A stretch of 64,000 nucleotides of DNA from Adiantum capillus-veneris (GCA_014529385.2 CM043966.1:86272087-86336086), one strand, 5' to 3'; numbered from the stretch's first letter, positions 46,311 to 58,759 are shown. Translations and numbers: made by a program. Notes: generated from the letters alone by a model not told the origin.

Positions 46311-46856
46311 GCTATTAAATTTCTTTTTTTTTACATTTTTACATACAAAAGGGGACCATAAAATGGAACTGGAAAACTTTTTTAGAGATTGAACAGGAAA
46401 AGGGTGTATTTTATATCTCCAAAAATCACAAATAAGGGGTTTGAAAATAGTCTTTGAACGCACATGATATAAAATAATCTATACTTAATGACCTCCCAAG
46501 ATGCCGCTCAAGGCTCATCAGCATGAGCTTGAGGTTTCTTCGTACATTATTTTGATGAATACATTATACACTCACTATTGTGAGTTGGGGAAAACAAAAA
46601 TCATATTGTTGTTCATGCAATATACCTTAGAGAGGTGTCTCAACATGATGTAAGGTAAGACCTGGCATGCTATGATCTCTTTCCGTGCTGGATGGAATTA
46701 GGTGGCAAGGTGCTCATTGAAAAGATCTCATTGAAGAGAATCCATAGCAAAAGACACTTTAGTTGTGAAGTGTAGCAAAAAGGCAAGTAGGAAATTTTTT
46801 TAGATTCCATGGCTAAGTTTTGGAGCATGGCTTTTATTGTAAGTTTCTTGTTTTTG

Positions 46857-46900
<44 letters not shown>

Positions 46901-47336
46901 TCACTATTGTCAGTTTGGAAAAAAAAAACTTTTTACAACATTGGATGTAACTAGAGTTAGGAAAAGGTGTATGTCAGCTTACAATCATGCCACTTTGAAA
47001 CTAAAAAAAGTTGGTTGAGAGAAAAAAGATAAGGAGAACTCCCACCTTCGTTTTGAGAAAAATAGTAAAAATAGGGTCAATTTTCAAATTTTTCGCTTGG
47101 AGAATCCATCAAAAGGAATTGTGAAAGGTTGAAAAATGATTTTTCCTTGAACACCACACCCACCTAGTCGGTCTACATTCCAAAAAAACAATTATGTTTT
47201 CTTGGAGATACCCAAGAAATCTTCAAATCCAAAGGCAAAAGAGGATAGCATGCTGCAATCATCTGATCTGCGGACCCCCCACCCAAAATCTTGCCATCAT
47301 CACTTCCGTGTAGAGCTTGAACAAACCATGTGTGTG
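46311..47336 (+). other. no gene; dispersed repeat and (AT)n
   Basis: 46,330-46,500 resembles 23,540-23,725. A pure AT run of about 42 bases occupies ~46,858-46,899. The rest is anonymous AT-rich sequence. Confidence 0.5.
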
Positions 47337-49400
47337 TGTGTTCTATTAAATATTAGATAATGAGACATAATTGAATTTTTACATTCAAACAACAGCTGGC
47401 AATGGAACAAGGAATAGATAAGTACAAAAACAACTCACTATTAGAATAATTTAAGTACAAGGTTTGTAGGAAAGACATCCCCTTGAAGTATGCAGATAGT
47501 AAAGGAACTTACCAAGTCATAAGTGAGTGTCCCATCCAAAGTGAAATAGCTTGCCAAAGTCAAAAAAACCTCCAAGATAAGATAGAGTCCTTACTTGCAT
47601 CCATCCAAACAAGACAACAATTCAGTTAGCCTTGGATGTGTCTTACAGGTATTAATGGAATATACCAGCTGTTATCCATGTCCATCCTAAAAAAAAAAAC
47701 CTTTTACAAGCTAAGTCCAAAGTAAATCGATTATATATATTATCAGAGTGTTTTCTAGTAAGAGAGAATGAAAACCTCTTCTAATCCAAGTATTAGATCA
47801 CACTATTTTTTACACCACAAGTGGTATATCCCTTCAAGAAGCAAAATACTTGAGTCATACTCTGTTGGATTAATGAGGTTTTACCAGCAACTAAGCCTAA
47901 GTAATTTATAACGAGTAAGTTCTAAGATAAGAACTGATAATGTTTTTTTGTTTCTTCAAAAGATGGAGTTCACTACTTCCAAAAAACCATCACAATTTCA
48001 TAGCTAGCCAAAAAGGTAGTGGCATAGCCCGTCTAAAAGTAGTAAGTGAATGTAAATATCGTATTACCTTGTCTCAAAAAAGACGAACATAGTACATATC
48101 AAGTCTTATGAATGCCATGGAACCAAATTTCTGCCAATGTTTAGAGAGAGTAGCCAACTTACCTTGTTCAATGATCCAAAAGGGTATAAGGTTTCTTTTC
48201 CAGAAAGAATTCCATATGCCGTACTTATAGAGGTTTTAAATAGATTGCAGAAGCGACAACCAATAAGAAACCCAGTCATACCAACTTCAGTACCATTTGT
48301 AGGATATAATACACTTTTGAGTTGTATCCCTTTCTAATCCCAGATCGGATGTTCACTTATACAAATGTCAAGGTAAAAAAGTCTGTATACTCACCTTCCA
48401 AAATAGTGCACCAGAGTGGTAGGATTTTCCAATCACACGGCAACAATAGTAAAAAACCATAGATCCAACTTAGATGCCCATATTCTTGATGTTTTCAGTG
48501 TCAAAACTACCAAGATCACCCCCATTTTACACCCTTTTTATTACAAAAATTAGTAAGACGGTATGAACTGACACAGTCTGCAACAAACGAGAAAAACGTG
48601 CAGAAGCTAAGAATTTCCAAGGTACCATAGTAATATCAATACCACCTATCCATCATGGGAGTAGTATTAACACCTGCTGCTTCATAGGGAAACAACATGA
48701 ACCGACATAGTCTACAAACGGAAAAAGCCAGTAGAAACTCCAAGGTACCACAGTAATACCAAGACCACCTATCATTCATAAGAGTAATATAAACTCCTGT
48801 TGCGCATAGTGTGACAACCAAGACAGTCGTAAACAAACCCATCCTACCATAATATGTCTACGTAGTATACGGCTGAGGCAAGGCATTTTAAGCAAGGTAT
48901 ACACCTCCATCATGTTATATTCCGACAAACATTAACCACTTACCTTACTGTGCCAAATAACAATTGAATGCTCAATGTAGAACAATAGCAAGAAAATTTC
49001 AACACAATCCAGTAGCGAGGCAAGCAAGGGTAGAAAAAAACCTGAGACACCTGAGTAGTGAGCTCCATAGATCCTTTTGTGAAGCAAGCATTCAGTCTTC
49101 TCAGAAAAAACACAACAGAACAATAGTGGCCAACAAAACAGGAGAGGCCACCTTCATGGTGTAATGAAGATGGGGAACATAATCACGCTCAGCATGCTAG
49201 AGAGATATTTTATTTAGATCATTAGTTTAAACAAACAAGGGCTATGTCCCATGGTCTCTAAAAAGTAATGGCATTTGTGAAGTCATAACCCTAAAGTGAC
49301 CCAGTTGTTTCCGGGTTAGAAGAAAGTGGGGGGGGGGGGGGGGGCGGGGGGGGGTCAGGGTGTTAATATTTGAAACCAAAAAGACAACCATAGTACCACA

Positions 49401-49441
<41 letters not shown>

Positions 49442-49469
49442 CGCGCGCGTGCATGTGCATGTGTGTGTG

Positions 49470-49541
<72 letters not shown>

Positions 49542-49545
49542 TACC
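47337..49545 (-). repeat. 2.2-kb direct repeat R1 (3' pLTR candidate)
   Basis: It is homologous in the same orientation to 53,398-55,660, starting at TTAGATAATGAGACATAATTG-like text and running to the TG microsatellite. Inside, 48,550-48,688 and 48,689-48,825 are a degenerate tandem dimer (each with CCAAGGTACCA(C/T)AGTAAT). No domain was found in its short frames. It lies 3' of the minus-strand RT, as a pseudo-LTR would. Confidence 0.75.
49403..49540 (+). repeat. (TG)n/(CG)n microsatellite
   Basis: Alternating purine-pyrimidine tract of ~135 bases with a CGCGCGCG core, preceded by a poly-G run (49,328-49,354). Such tracts favour Z-DNA. It marks the end of homology with the other direct repeat. 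Confidence 0.95.
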
Positions 49546-49561
49546 CGCCCTAACCGAAGCG

Positions 49562-49612
49562 CCATACACAATGGGTAGGTAGTAGGACCATTGTGTATGG
49601 GCCTACTACCTA
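49562..49612 (+). repeat. interleaved double inverted repeat (A-B-A'-B')
   Basis: A = CCATACACAATGG (49,562-49,574), B = TAGGTAGTAGG (49,576-49,586), A' = CCATTGTGTATGG (49,588-49,600) and B' = CCTACTACCTA (49,602-49,612). A/A' (13 bp) and B/B' (11 bp) are perfect complements, with single bases between segments. It lies ~20 bases 3' of the RT stop in the minus-strand sense. Confidence 0.92.
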
Positions 49613-49632
49613 ATCAGAGAAATGAGATTCTC

Positions 49633-51315
49633 CTATTTAAAATGTAACCCATGCCAACTATGTTGGGTGAGAGCTTGTGTAATAGTGTTACAGATCTGGT
49701 TTCTATTAAACCCATTAAGGAAATATTTTCTAATTAGTAAAAACACCTCCTTCCAAGCAAGAAAAGAGTTAGAGGAAGAATAGAAAATTAAGTGTAGCAG
49801 GCTAATGCAAGAGCTACTAGCTACCTTGTAAGGCCTATTGCTATTCTTCTTTATGAATTCTATAAGTGGTAGCTTCAAGAGATCCCTTTTCCACACAAAC
49901 CTTAGGTCATACATACCAACACATGGGTCAGGAAGGGAGATAGAGAGGTTAAGGAATTGGACAGATGTGCAGAAAGCCCCATTGGGTGTGATGATATCAT
50001 GGAGAGAGGTAGGTTCAATTTTAAGGCAGTGAGGGTAAATAAGACAAATTTCATTGGGGAAGTCACTATTGTTTTATACTAAGTAAGTCATCCATGTATC
50101 TATAGGTATGTCTAAACTGTGAAAGCTTATTTCTGTAAGATTCCATGGTCTTGAGACACCATTTGTATTCAAAGAAAGAAAGATAAATATTACATATAAG
50201 TGGAGAGCATGAGAATCCCATGGGGATGCCTAAGCATTGGTTAAAGCAAAGACCGCCTGAAACTATAGTGCAGTTACTCAACAGCCAGAAAATGTAAGAG
50301 CAAAGCTTAGCTTCATTAAAGTGTAAGGAGTGTACGGAGTGAGATACATTAATCCACCTAGGTTTGTTGGAAAGAGAGATGTAAAAAAGCTTCCTCTTTC
50401 TAGCATTGGAGAAAGCTAATCTAATCACCTTGGCAAGAATAGTCTTAAGGACAAGATCCCCTTCAAGGGGAATGTTTTCATAACATTGTGTAATGTCAGC
50501 AATAAAAATGTGAAAGATATGATGAGGAAGGTTAAGCGAGACCTCTGTAGAATTTTTTGTAATCCAAAAAGGATTGTATTGAATATGTAAGAAGTCCTAC
50601 TCAAATTCAGATAATATAAGGTCAAGGAACAAAGTAATATCCTTGGTGATATCAGTAAAGATACTATTGGAGGCATCAAATATCCACCTGAACTTATGCT
50701 TATGAATCTTATAAGTGGAAAATAACACAGGTAACGTAGTGTTCAACACAGAGTATCATAGAGTCCCTACGTGTTTAGCAATTTTATTGGTAATTGATTG
50801 TAGTGGAGATTTAATAAGACAGAATTCCTTACCAGATACTCAATTACGAGCGGCCTTCCAGGCAAGGTATTTGCAAACGATAGTGGGACATTTAGAGCTT
50901 TTGTCAAGCCCAACAACAAACCATTTATCATAGATTTTTTGAAAATCAAGAGTTAGCTGAGAAGTAAGCCAAGAATCATCAGATAATAACCATTTACTAG
51001 GTAGTTGTGATACTATATGAAGGAAGCATTCCTTCACAACTTCCCTTAAGTCCGGTAGGACTGTCATCTCCAGTCGGAGAGCACTAACAAGGTCAGTGAG
51101 ACAACTTAGTATAGTTGATAGAGCAAGGTAAGGGTATTTGGGAAAGTTAGGTATATGATTGAGCCCTTTGGCCAAAATTCTATGTATTTTAGTATTTTCA
51201 ATAATACTAAGATCACAAGTGCAAACATGGTTACCAAAAGTCTCAAAATATCTATAAAAGGTGGTAAATTGAAAGCATGTACAATGAGGAACAGAATCCT
51301 ACCAAAGAAATTCAT
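49633..51315 (-). pseudogene. Penelope-like reverse transcriptase, broken
   Basis: Read on the minus strand. RT segments: GLNHIPNFPKYPYL (~51,160), CKYLAWKAARN, LFSTYKIHKHKFRWIFD (~50,710), HIFIADITQCYENIPLEG with the catalytic aspartate at ~50,496, QCLGIPMGFSCSPLICNIYL, and YRYMDDLL with the aspartate pair at 50,087-50,092. Past a stop at 50,066 comes a conserved tail (MYDLRFVWKRDLLKLP, FIKKNSNRPYKV, LNGFNRNQICNTITQ) ending at 49,633. KIHK, IPMG..CSP and the SNRP tail fit Penelope-like or related RTs rather than LINE or LTR enzymes. An rvt-type RT is an alternative. Several stops and shifts are present. Confidence 0.65.
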
Positions 51316-53080
51316 TACTGTAGATTAACCTCTTTATGGGATGTTGATACTTCCATCCTATGAGTATATTTTTGAGTAATTTGTGATTACCAAAAAAAAG
51401 AGAAAAGCACTCACAAAAAAGATTTTTGGTTGAATCCAATTGAGGAGTACATTGTGAAAGAGACAGTGAATGTAGATGAAACCATTGTCCGGATCCACTT
51501 TGTTGAGAGTTCTTCTTCCGCAAGGGCTTGTAGTAACTTGCAATTTCACCGAGGTTTAAAATTCAGGGAAGTTCCTAATGGGGGGAGACCTGCCTCTTCC
51601 TTTTGTAAAGCTACGAACTCTTCCTCGGTTAGAGGATGAACTAGGTGTAAGGAAGGAAGTGAAGGAGTTGGGGGTAATCAAAGAGTTAGCTCTTTTGAGA
51701 GCAGGGGAGTCATCCTCATCAATACAAGGTTTAAGAAGACTAGTGATGAGTTTAACCCCTTTAAAGTTAGTATAAGTAGTTAAGTAAATCCCTCGTTCAT
51801 CAGATCTTAATTATTTCAAGATATCAAGCATTAGTCCACGGAAGATGTTGAAGGCAATCTGTGCAATTACAATTTGCTTAGCTTGGCCACCTAACCAAGA
51901 GCAAAATGAGGGAGAGATGAAAGTCCACATGTTTTTCCGGGAAAAGTAAGTTTAAATGGTTAAGAATAAACCAAATGGTATGATCAAACCACATGATGTT
52001 GGATTCACAAGAGGCTTTAGGGTCAAGAAATCTGTAGACACATTTTACATAAGGACGAAAGACGTTCCAGATGGATTTAGTGTAAAAATCAGGGTTACTC
52101 TTGGCAAATTCCATGTTTCCTTTGGTTCGAATGTAGAGGCCAGTATTGAAGGGGCACTTGGAGTGGTCGATGAGATTGAGATTCAAGGGTGCTTTGATAA
52201 TCTCCCCTTTGTCCAAGAATTCCCCTCCTTTTAGAATCTTGAGTCTGCAATCTTCTACAGTAGAGGCAGAGAGGTTGGCAAGGTATATCCAAATTTCACT
52301 CAAAATGGGTGCTAAGAAGGCTTTGTTGGGCAAGATCCAAAGCTGATGGTCAACCCCAAGGGATTTAATTTCAATTTATCTAACATGCAAGACAGGAAAA
52401 ACTTTGGATATTTTAGGCACCATCTCCAAGAGGTTCGAGTCATTGAGGGAGCAAAGATTACTCTAAAATTCCTTAATTTCTTCAAGGGCTGAACTATCCC
52501 GACAGAAGATTCCACCAGTTTGTGGGATAGATGGAGTAGTCGGTGCCCAGACAAAAGAGGGATTGAGCCCACATAACTTCCTAAGATAGTTAGACAAATC
52601 AGCACCAGAGGAGGAAAGTAGGGCAAGCTCTTCTTGGTATTGTGAGGATAACAAAGTAAGTTGGCCAATGTAATGGGTAATTAAATTCACTCCTTCCATG
52701 GATTCTTTATCCAAAGTCGTCAAAATCTTGGCCCAATCATTAAAAGAAAGCATATGTAAGACATATAATTTCTTGTCAGAGGTAAGAGCCAAATCATAGG
52801 TTAGTTGAGAAGCATCGAAGCTGCTAATACGTCTGAGTACAAGAGATGTGGCCACCCACTGAGAGGGGCTTTGAGGACAATTCCAATCCTTGTGAGAGAG
52901 CAAGAGTCTACAATTTTTCAAAAAAGTGTGGTGAGGTTCACTTATACTTACCATAGTAAGTAATACACTTTTTGGCCTTCGTAGAGAGGAAGGGTCTAGT
53001 TCTAACTGCCAAAGCATTCTTTGGTTTATGGTCCTTAAGGTATAGCTTAATTTGTTTGAGAATCTTTGCATGATTCTCAA
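51316..53080 (-). pseudogene. N-terminal region of the minus-strand element, unknown
   Basis: Two minus-strand open stretches (52,463-53,080 and 51,878-52,333) appear to belong to one broken ORF upstream of RT. The first includes LRTINQRMLWQLELDPSS and LYVLHMLSFNDWAKILTT. The second includes VEDCRLKILKGGEFLDKG and KSIWNVFRPYVKCVYRFL. No known domain was recognised. The position suggests the N-terminal part of the RT polyprotein. Confidence 0.45.
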
Positions 53081-53397
53081 GGTTGTGATTAGTGCTCATG
53101 CGAGTTGTCTTTCTATAGGGCTAGCAGTCTTGAAAAGGGAACAATGTAAACATAAATAAGTAGACACAGAAACTAAAAAAATTTTGGGCCTACAAAACCT
53201 TCAGCGCAAAGTCAAAGACTATAGTAGCCTTGAGCAGGGAACCTGAAAAAGAGTCTACAAAGGACCACCTAACACAAGTCAACCAATCAAGGGATTATAG
53301 ACTGTGGGTCCAACTTAGAACTCAATTTCAAAGAGAATTTCCAAAGCCAGCATCCTGGTTTCTCTAGAAAGAAAAACCTTATGTATAGGATATGTGT

Positions 53398-55559
53398 GTA
53401 GCTGTTAAATCTTAGATAATAAGACATAATTGAATTTTTACATTCAAAGGACAGCTAGAAATGAAACAAGGAATAGATAAGTACAAAAACAACTCACTAT
53501 AAGAATCATTTAAGTACAATGTTTGTAGGAAAGAGATCCCTTTTAGTATGTAGATAGTAAAGGAACTTGCCAAGTCATAAGTGAGTGTCCCATCCAAAGT
53601 GAAATAGCTTGCCAAAGTCAAAAAACCCTCCAAGATAAGATAGAGTCCTTACCTGCATCCATCCAAACAAGACAACAATTCAGTTAGCCTTAGATGTGTC
53701 TTACAGATATTAATGGACTATACCAAATGTTATCCATGTCCATCCTAAAAATAAATTTTACCTTTTGCAAGCTAAGTCCAAAGTAAATAAATTATATATA
53801 TTATCATAGTGTTTGCTAGTAAGAGAGAACCAAAACCTCTTCGAATCCAAGTATTAGATCATCCTCTTTTTTACACCACAAGTGGTATATCCCTTCAAGA
53901 AGCAAAATACTTGAGTCATACTCTGTTGGATTAATGAGGCAACTAAGCCTAAGTAATTTATAACGAGTAAGTACTAAGATAAGAACTTAGAATGTTTTTT
54001 TGTTTCTTCAAAAGATGAAGTTCACTACTTCCAAAAAAACCATCACAATTTCATAGCTAGTAAAAAAGGTAGTGGCATAGCCCATCTAAAAGTAGTAAGT
54101 GAATGCAAATATTATATTACCTTGTCCCAAAAAAGACCAACATAGTACATATCAGGTCTTATGAATGCCACGGAACCAAATTCCTGCCAATGTTTAGAGA
54201 GAGTAGCCAACTTACCTTGTTCAATGGTCAAAAAGGGTATAAGGTTTCTTTTCCCAAAAGAATTCTATATGCCGCACTTACAAACGTCTTAAATAGATTG
54301 CAGAAGCGACAACCAATAAGAAACCCAATCATACCAACTTTAGTACCATTTGTAAGACATAATACACGTTCGAGTTGTATCCCTTTCTAAGCCCAGATCG
54401 GATGTTCACTTATACAAATGTCAAGGAAAAAAAGGCCGTATACTCACCTTCCAAAATAGTGCACCAGAGCGGTGGGATTTTCCAATCACACGGTAACAGT
54501 AGTAAAAAACCATAGATTCGACTCAGATGCCCATATTCCCGATACTTTCAATGTCAAAACTACCAATATCACCCTCATTTTACATCCTTTTTATTACAAA
54601 AACTGGTAAGACGGTATGAACCGACACAGTCTGCAACACCGAAAAAAACCTGCAGAAGCTAAGAACTTCCAAGGTACCATAGTAATACAAAGACCACCTA
54701 TCCATCATAGGAGTAGTATTAACACCTGCTTCTCATAGTGTGACAATATGAACCGACATAGTCTGCAAACGGAAAAAGCTAGCAGAAATTCCAAGGTACC
54801 ACAGTAATACCAAGACCACCTATCATTCATAAGAGTAATATAAACTCCTGTTGCGCATAGTGTGACAACCAAGAGAGTTAATGACAGCCGTAAAAAAACC
54901 CATCCTACCATAATATGTTTACGCAGTATACGCCTGAGGCAAGGCATTTTAAGCAAGGTATACACCTCCATCATGCTATTGTGCGACAAACATTAACCAC
55001 TTACCTTATTGTGCCAAATAACAATTGAATGCTCAATGTAGAACAACAACATGAAAATTTCAACACAATCCAGTAGCGAGGCAAGCAAGGGTATAAAAAA
55101 ACCTGAGTGGCCTGATTAGTGAGCTCCATAGCTCCTTTTGTGAAGCAAGTAGTCAGTCTTCTCAGAAAAAACACAACAAAGAAATATTGGTTAAGTGAGG
55201 GGCAGAGATGCGCCCTCACTTGTTTAAATAGTGTAAGGAGTAGGGATTGCCAGTCCTCAAAGCGGGAACCATGAGTGAGGGGCCGCCATCCTGAAGAGTG
55301 TGAGTGTGTGTGGTAGCACTAATCGGCACGCAAATTCCCATGAGTGGGGAGATCACCAACAAAATAGGAAAGGCCACCTTCATGATGTAATGAAGACAGG
55401 AAACGTAATCACGCTCTGCATGCCAAAGAGATATTTTCTTTAGATCATTAGTTTAAACAAACAAGGGATATGCCCCATGGTCTCTAAAAGGTAATGGCAT
55501 TCTTGAAGTCATAAACCTAAAGTGACCCAGTTGTTTCCGGGTTAGAACAAAGTGTGTGT

Positions 55560-55590
<31 letters not shown>

Positions 55591-55660
55591 GGGTTTAATA
55601 TTTGAAACCAAAAATAAAACCATAGTAGCACAATATGTGTGTGTGTGTGTGTGTGTGTAC
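53398..55660 (-). repeat. 2.2-kb direct repeat R2 (5' pLTR candidate)
   Basis: Second copy of 47,337-49,545. It contains an extra ~165-bp segment (55,183-55,365, around GAGGGGCAGAGATGCGCC) missing from R1, and ends in its own poly-G and TG runs (55,555-55,660). Confidence 0.75.
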
Positions 55661-55754
55661 CTTTGTCCTCTCTATCTACCTTCACACTCTTTGTATCTAT
55701 GTGTTTCTTTGCCGTTACTCATTTGGTCAAATGAAGCTTTTGTAACAGTCCTAC

Positions 55755-56689
55755 AGAAAGCACATTGTATGTAAAGCATGAGGGTGATGTACTTCTCATT
55801 GCAGTTCTCTACATGGATGATTTGTTCATCACTAGACCAAATGAGAGATATATTGTTGAATCTAAGGCTGATTTGAATGGTACTTTCAAGATGAAAGATT
55901 TGGGGTTGTTGCATTATTATTTGGGTATACAGTTTAAGCAATGTGATGGTGGTATTTCCTTGTGTCAAAAAAGTTACATAGAGACAATGTTATGTAAGTT
56001 TGGACTGGATATTTCCAATCCCATGGAAACAGGTTTGAAATTGAGTCTTCATGATGTTGATGATCCTACAGATTTCACTCTTTACCAAACTGCTAATGGA
56101 TGCCTCATTTATGTGTGCAACACGAGGACGGATATTCAGTTTGCAGTCTCATAGGTCAGCAGATTTATGCATAGTCCAGGGTCTAAGGATTGGCAGGCTG
56201 TGAAGAGGATTTTTTGTTACTTGAGTGTCACTTTACATCTTGGCTTGTTTTATCCCACACGAGTGTCCACAAGTGGTTTTTTTTTTCATGCTTGCCAGCT
56301 CATGCATATCATGGTTGAGCAAGAAGCAACCTATTGTGGCCACTTCTAGTTGTGAGGCTAAGTACAGGGCAGTCTTCACGGCTACAGTTGAGCGTGTATG
56401 GCTCAGATGCCTTATGGCTAATTTGGGTGGTTGACAAGACACTGGAAACACTATCTACATTGACAGTCAAAGCGCATTGGCAATTGCGAGGAGCCCAGTG
56501 TTTCATGCTCACACAAAGAACATTGAGGTGCATTACCACTATTTCAGGGAGAGGCTCTCAGTAGGAGAGATCAGCTTGCCTTATGTGCCAACACAGGACA
56601 ACCTTGCAGATCTTTTCACAAAGGCATTGTCTCGTGAGAAGTTTGAAGCTTTCCGCAAAGCTTTGGCCTTACTCCCCTTTGTGGACTGA
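55755..56689 (+). pseudogene. copia RT C-terminus and RNase H, broken
   Basis: YVKHEGDVLLIAVLYMDDLF carries the YMDD motif, followed by MKDLGLLHYYLGIQ and ETMLCKFGL. TAG at 56,152-56,154 and frameshifts near 56,320 and 56,430 break the RNase H, whose parts read ATSSCEAKYRAVF (SCEAKY for the usual SEAEY) and TIYIDSQSALAIARSPVF. The final segment, HTKNIEVHYHYFRERL to DNLADLFTKALSREKFE, ends at TGA 56,687. Confidence 0.85.
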
Positions 56690-56765
56690 TCATGTCCTCA
56701 GGGCATGGCATTTCCCTTTAATCTATGTGCCATATCTCCTCCATCGCATCACTCCAAGGGGGATT

Positions 56766-57144
56766 TGTTACCATATACATGTGGTAGTGATGTGTGTGAA
56801 CACACTTAGGACCGCTAGGGTATTTTTTCCCTCACTAGGAGGTTTTTTCCCCTGTGCATGGTCACTATACGCCCATCACTCTAGGGCTAACTTATCTTTC
56901 CATTGCACAGTAAGTGAAACACTCTCTGTTGTGTGCCTTGAGCTTCCTTGGTGTTCTCCAAGATGTGTGTTTTCTTGCAACCCTAATTCCAACATAAACT
57001 GGTTGTGGCTCGATTTGATGATATTGTGCGTCTGAGCAACTGGCTTATTCATGTTGTAGGAGCTAAAAGAGGGACAACACTTAACGATAAAGAGTGGCAC
57101 CATGCATTGAGTTGCCTAGACCACTCAAGAGGTTTTTAGTAACA
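56766..57144 (+). repeat. 3' LTR of the truncated copia element
   Basis: Begins TGTTACCATATACATG after the purine tract and ends TTTTTAGTAACA, with TGTTAC/GTAACA inverted ends. Confidence 0.65.
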
Positions 57145-57163
57145 CCCTTGTTTTGGTGTCGAT

Positions 57164-57879
57164 TGTTAGGAAATAAGACGTAGCTAAATAGATAATTGAG
57201 TAGATTACTTAATGGAGAGAGACAGATTTATATACACGAGATTATAGAGTAGAGAGAGAGAGAGAGAGTACACACGATATACGTGGTTCACCCAATGTGG
57301 GCTACGTCCATGGGAAAGCAGCCACTCAATGGCTTTAGTACTTCAAAACAAAAAGTAGTTTACAAAGGGATTATACCCTTAATGGAGCTCCCGCCTTGCT
57401 TCACTCTCACCACCTCACACTCACCTTGTTGCATCAACTTCACACTATGAAATGTGTGTAGAAATGGCCTCCTTTTATAGGCCAAAAGGGTTGCCCTCTC
57501 TTATGAGAGACAGCCATGTGTAGCCGCCCTTGTGTGAATAAGTCCAAATCAGACCCTCCAATCCGCCCATGTGTGGCCGCCCTTGAGAAGACAAGTCCGC
57601 TTTTGAATTCGGCCACCGGCCATTGACTTCCGACCACCGGCCATCGGCCATTGACTACCGGCCACCGGCCAACCGACCGGTTGTTTTTCGACCACTTTCC
57701 GGCCGCCGTCCGGCCATAATATTCCGGCGAAAAAGAATATTCCGACGAAGAAAAACTCGGGGGCCTCCGCCCCCAAGGCCTTTAAAGTTGCCCCTGATTC
57801 TTGTCCGTGAAAATTTTGATTTCCGATGAGTGATTTTCCTTCACGCACGATGGCTTCTCCTCATAATGGGGGCCTTACA
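57164..57879 (-). repeat. probable solo LTR, minus orientation
   Basis: The ends are TGTTAGG and CCTTACA. Inside, GATATACGTGGTTCACCC and GGGCTACGTCCATGGG resemble a conserved segment of plant copia LTRs. A TATA box reads CTATAAAAGG on the minus strand at 57,471-57,480. No matching 5-bp flanks were found, so the borders are uncertain. Confidence 0.45.
57611..57700 (+). repeat. CCGGCCA-rich minisatellite
   Basis: Two to three degenerate ~29-base units built from CCACCGGCCATTGACT(T/A)CCG. Confidence 0.75.
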
Positions 57880-58759
57880 AATGTGCATTTTTACCACAGA
57901 AAATTACAAGGGTAAATCAGGCTCCATACTTAACATCGATTGTGGTTGGGTCCATGCCCCTTATGGAATCTTTGCCACATCAAGGTACATGTAGTGCTCG
58001 AAGGTGATTGTATTATTTTTAAGTTAATATAAATTCTCTCCACTCAAAATTGTGAGTATAGAAAAAAAAAGTATTTTGGCCATCTAATAGTTTGTAAGTG
58101 CAGAATTTTCAAACCTCATGAAGGTTTGCACAATTGCCTCCAAGATTTCAATACTTTATTGTTCTACCTTTGCAAATCAATCTTTAATATTTACCCAAGT
58201 ATTCTATGAGTATTCAGTTGTTTCATAGAGCCATAAGATTGATCGAATGATCTAGATGAGAAGATAGAGATTGTATAGCTAAGGGTGAATTGTGTCATGT
58301 GATGGACTCAGTAATCGATGAAGAGGAAAATATTGTGTGTGATGTATCTATCCCCTTTTATGGAATTTGATGGAAAGAAAATCTACAAAAGAACTCTCAG
58401 TAGTCAATTGAATAGAAACCCTAAAGATTATCACAGGATAGACTAACAAGGGTGCGAAGTGGAATCTACTTATCAATTGATAAGAAGCAAAACTTCAACA
58501 TGCAAATGTTTTCTAGTAGGCTCAAATTGTGCTATTCTAAGTATCGAAGGAAAGAGAAACTTGGGAATATGGATCACAACGGGGTGACAAAAAGTACATG
58601 GTACTTTGGAAGGGTCATAGCATTGAGAAGAAAGTTGGGCTTTTATATGAAATGTTAAAGTTATAGCATCTCAAACGAATGGCCGGATGTGATCCCAATA
58701 TTTATTTTGTCTTTAGGTATTCATTTTACTTCTTTGTCAAAGTTATGAGTAGAAAAATT
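57880..58759 (+). other. no gene seen
   Basis: Anonymous AT-rich sequence. The longest open frame (58,452-58,658) has no recognisable domain. Confidence 0.4.

Larger units (their letters stand above)
47337..55660 (-). mobile_element. Penelope-like retroelement between direct repeats
   Basis: A minus-strand RT body (49,633-53,080) lies between two long direct repeats. The RT motifs and post-RT tail are of the Penelope-like type, and such elements are often bounded by pseudo-LTRs. No GIY-YIG endonuclease was recognised on either side, so the class is provisional. The reading frames are heavily broken. Confidence 0.6.
55740..57144 (+). mobile_element. 5'-truncated Ty1/copia element
   Basis: Only the end of RT, RNase H, a 3' untranslated stretch, a polypurine tract (CCAAGGGGGATT, ending 56,765) and a 379-bp LTR remain. 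The break lies next to the R2 microsatellite. Confidence 0.8.

Noticed and set aside
49242-49578. His-Thr and Cys-Val repeat proteins
   Set aside because: Pure TG/CA microsatellite translations.
49600-49640. Possible hammerhead ribozyme next to the interleaved repeats
   Set aside because: Penelope-like elements can carry hammerheads, but the conserved CTGATGA and GAAA boxes are not present in proper order; only CTGATTAG is seen.
57164-57879. Complete copia element in minus orientation
   Set aside because: No PBS, coding region or second LTR adjoins it; solo LTR is the most that can be supported.
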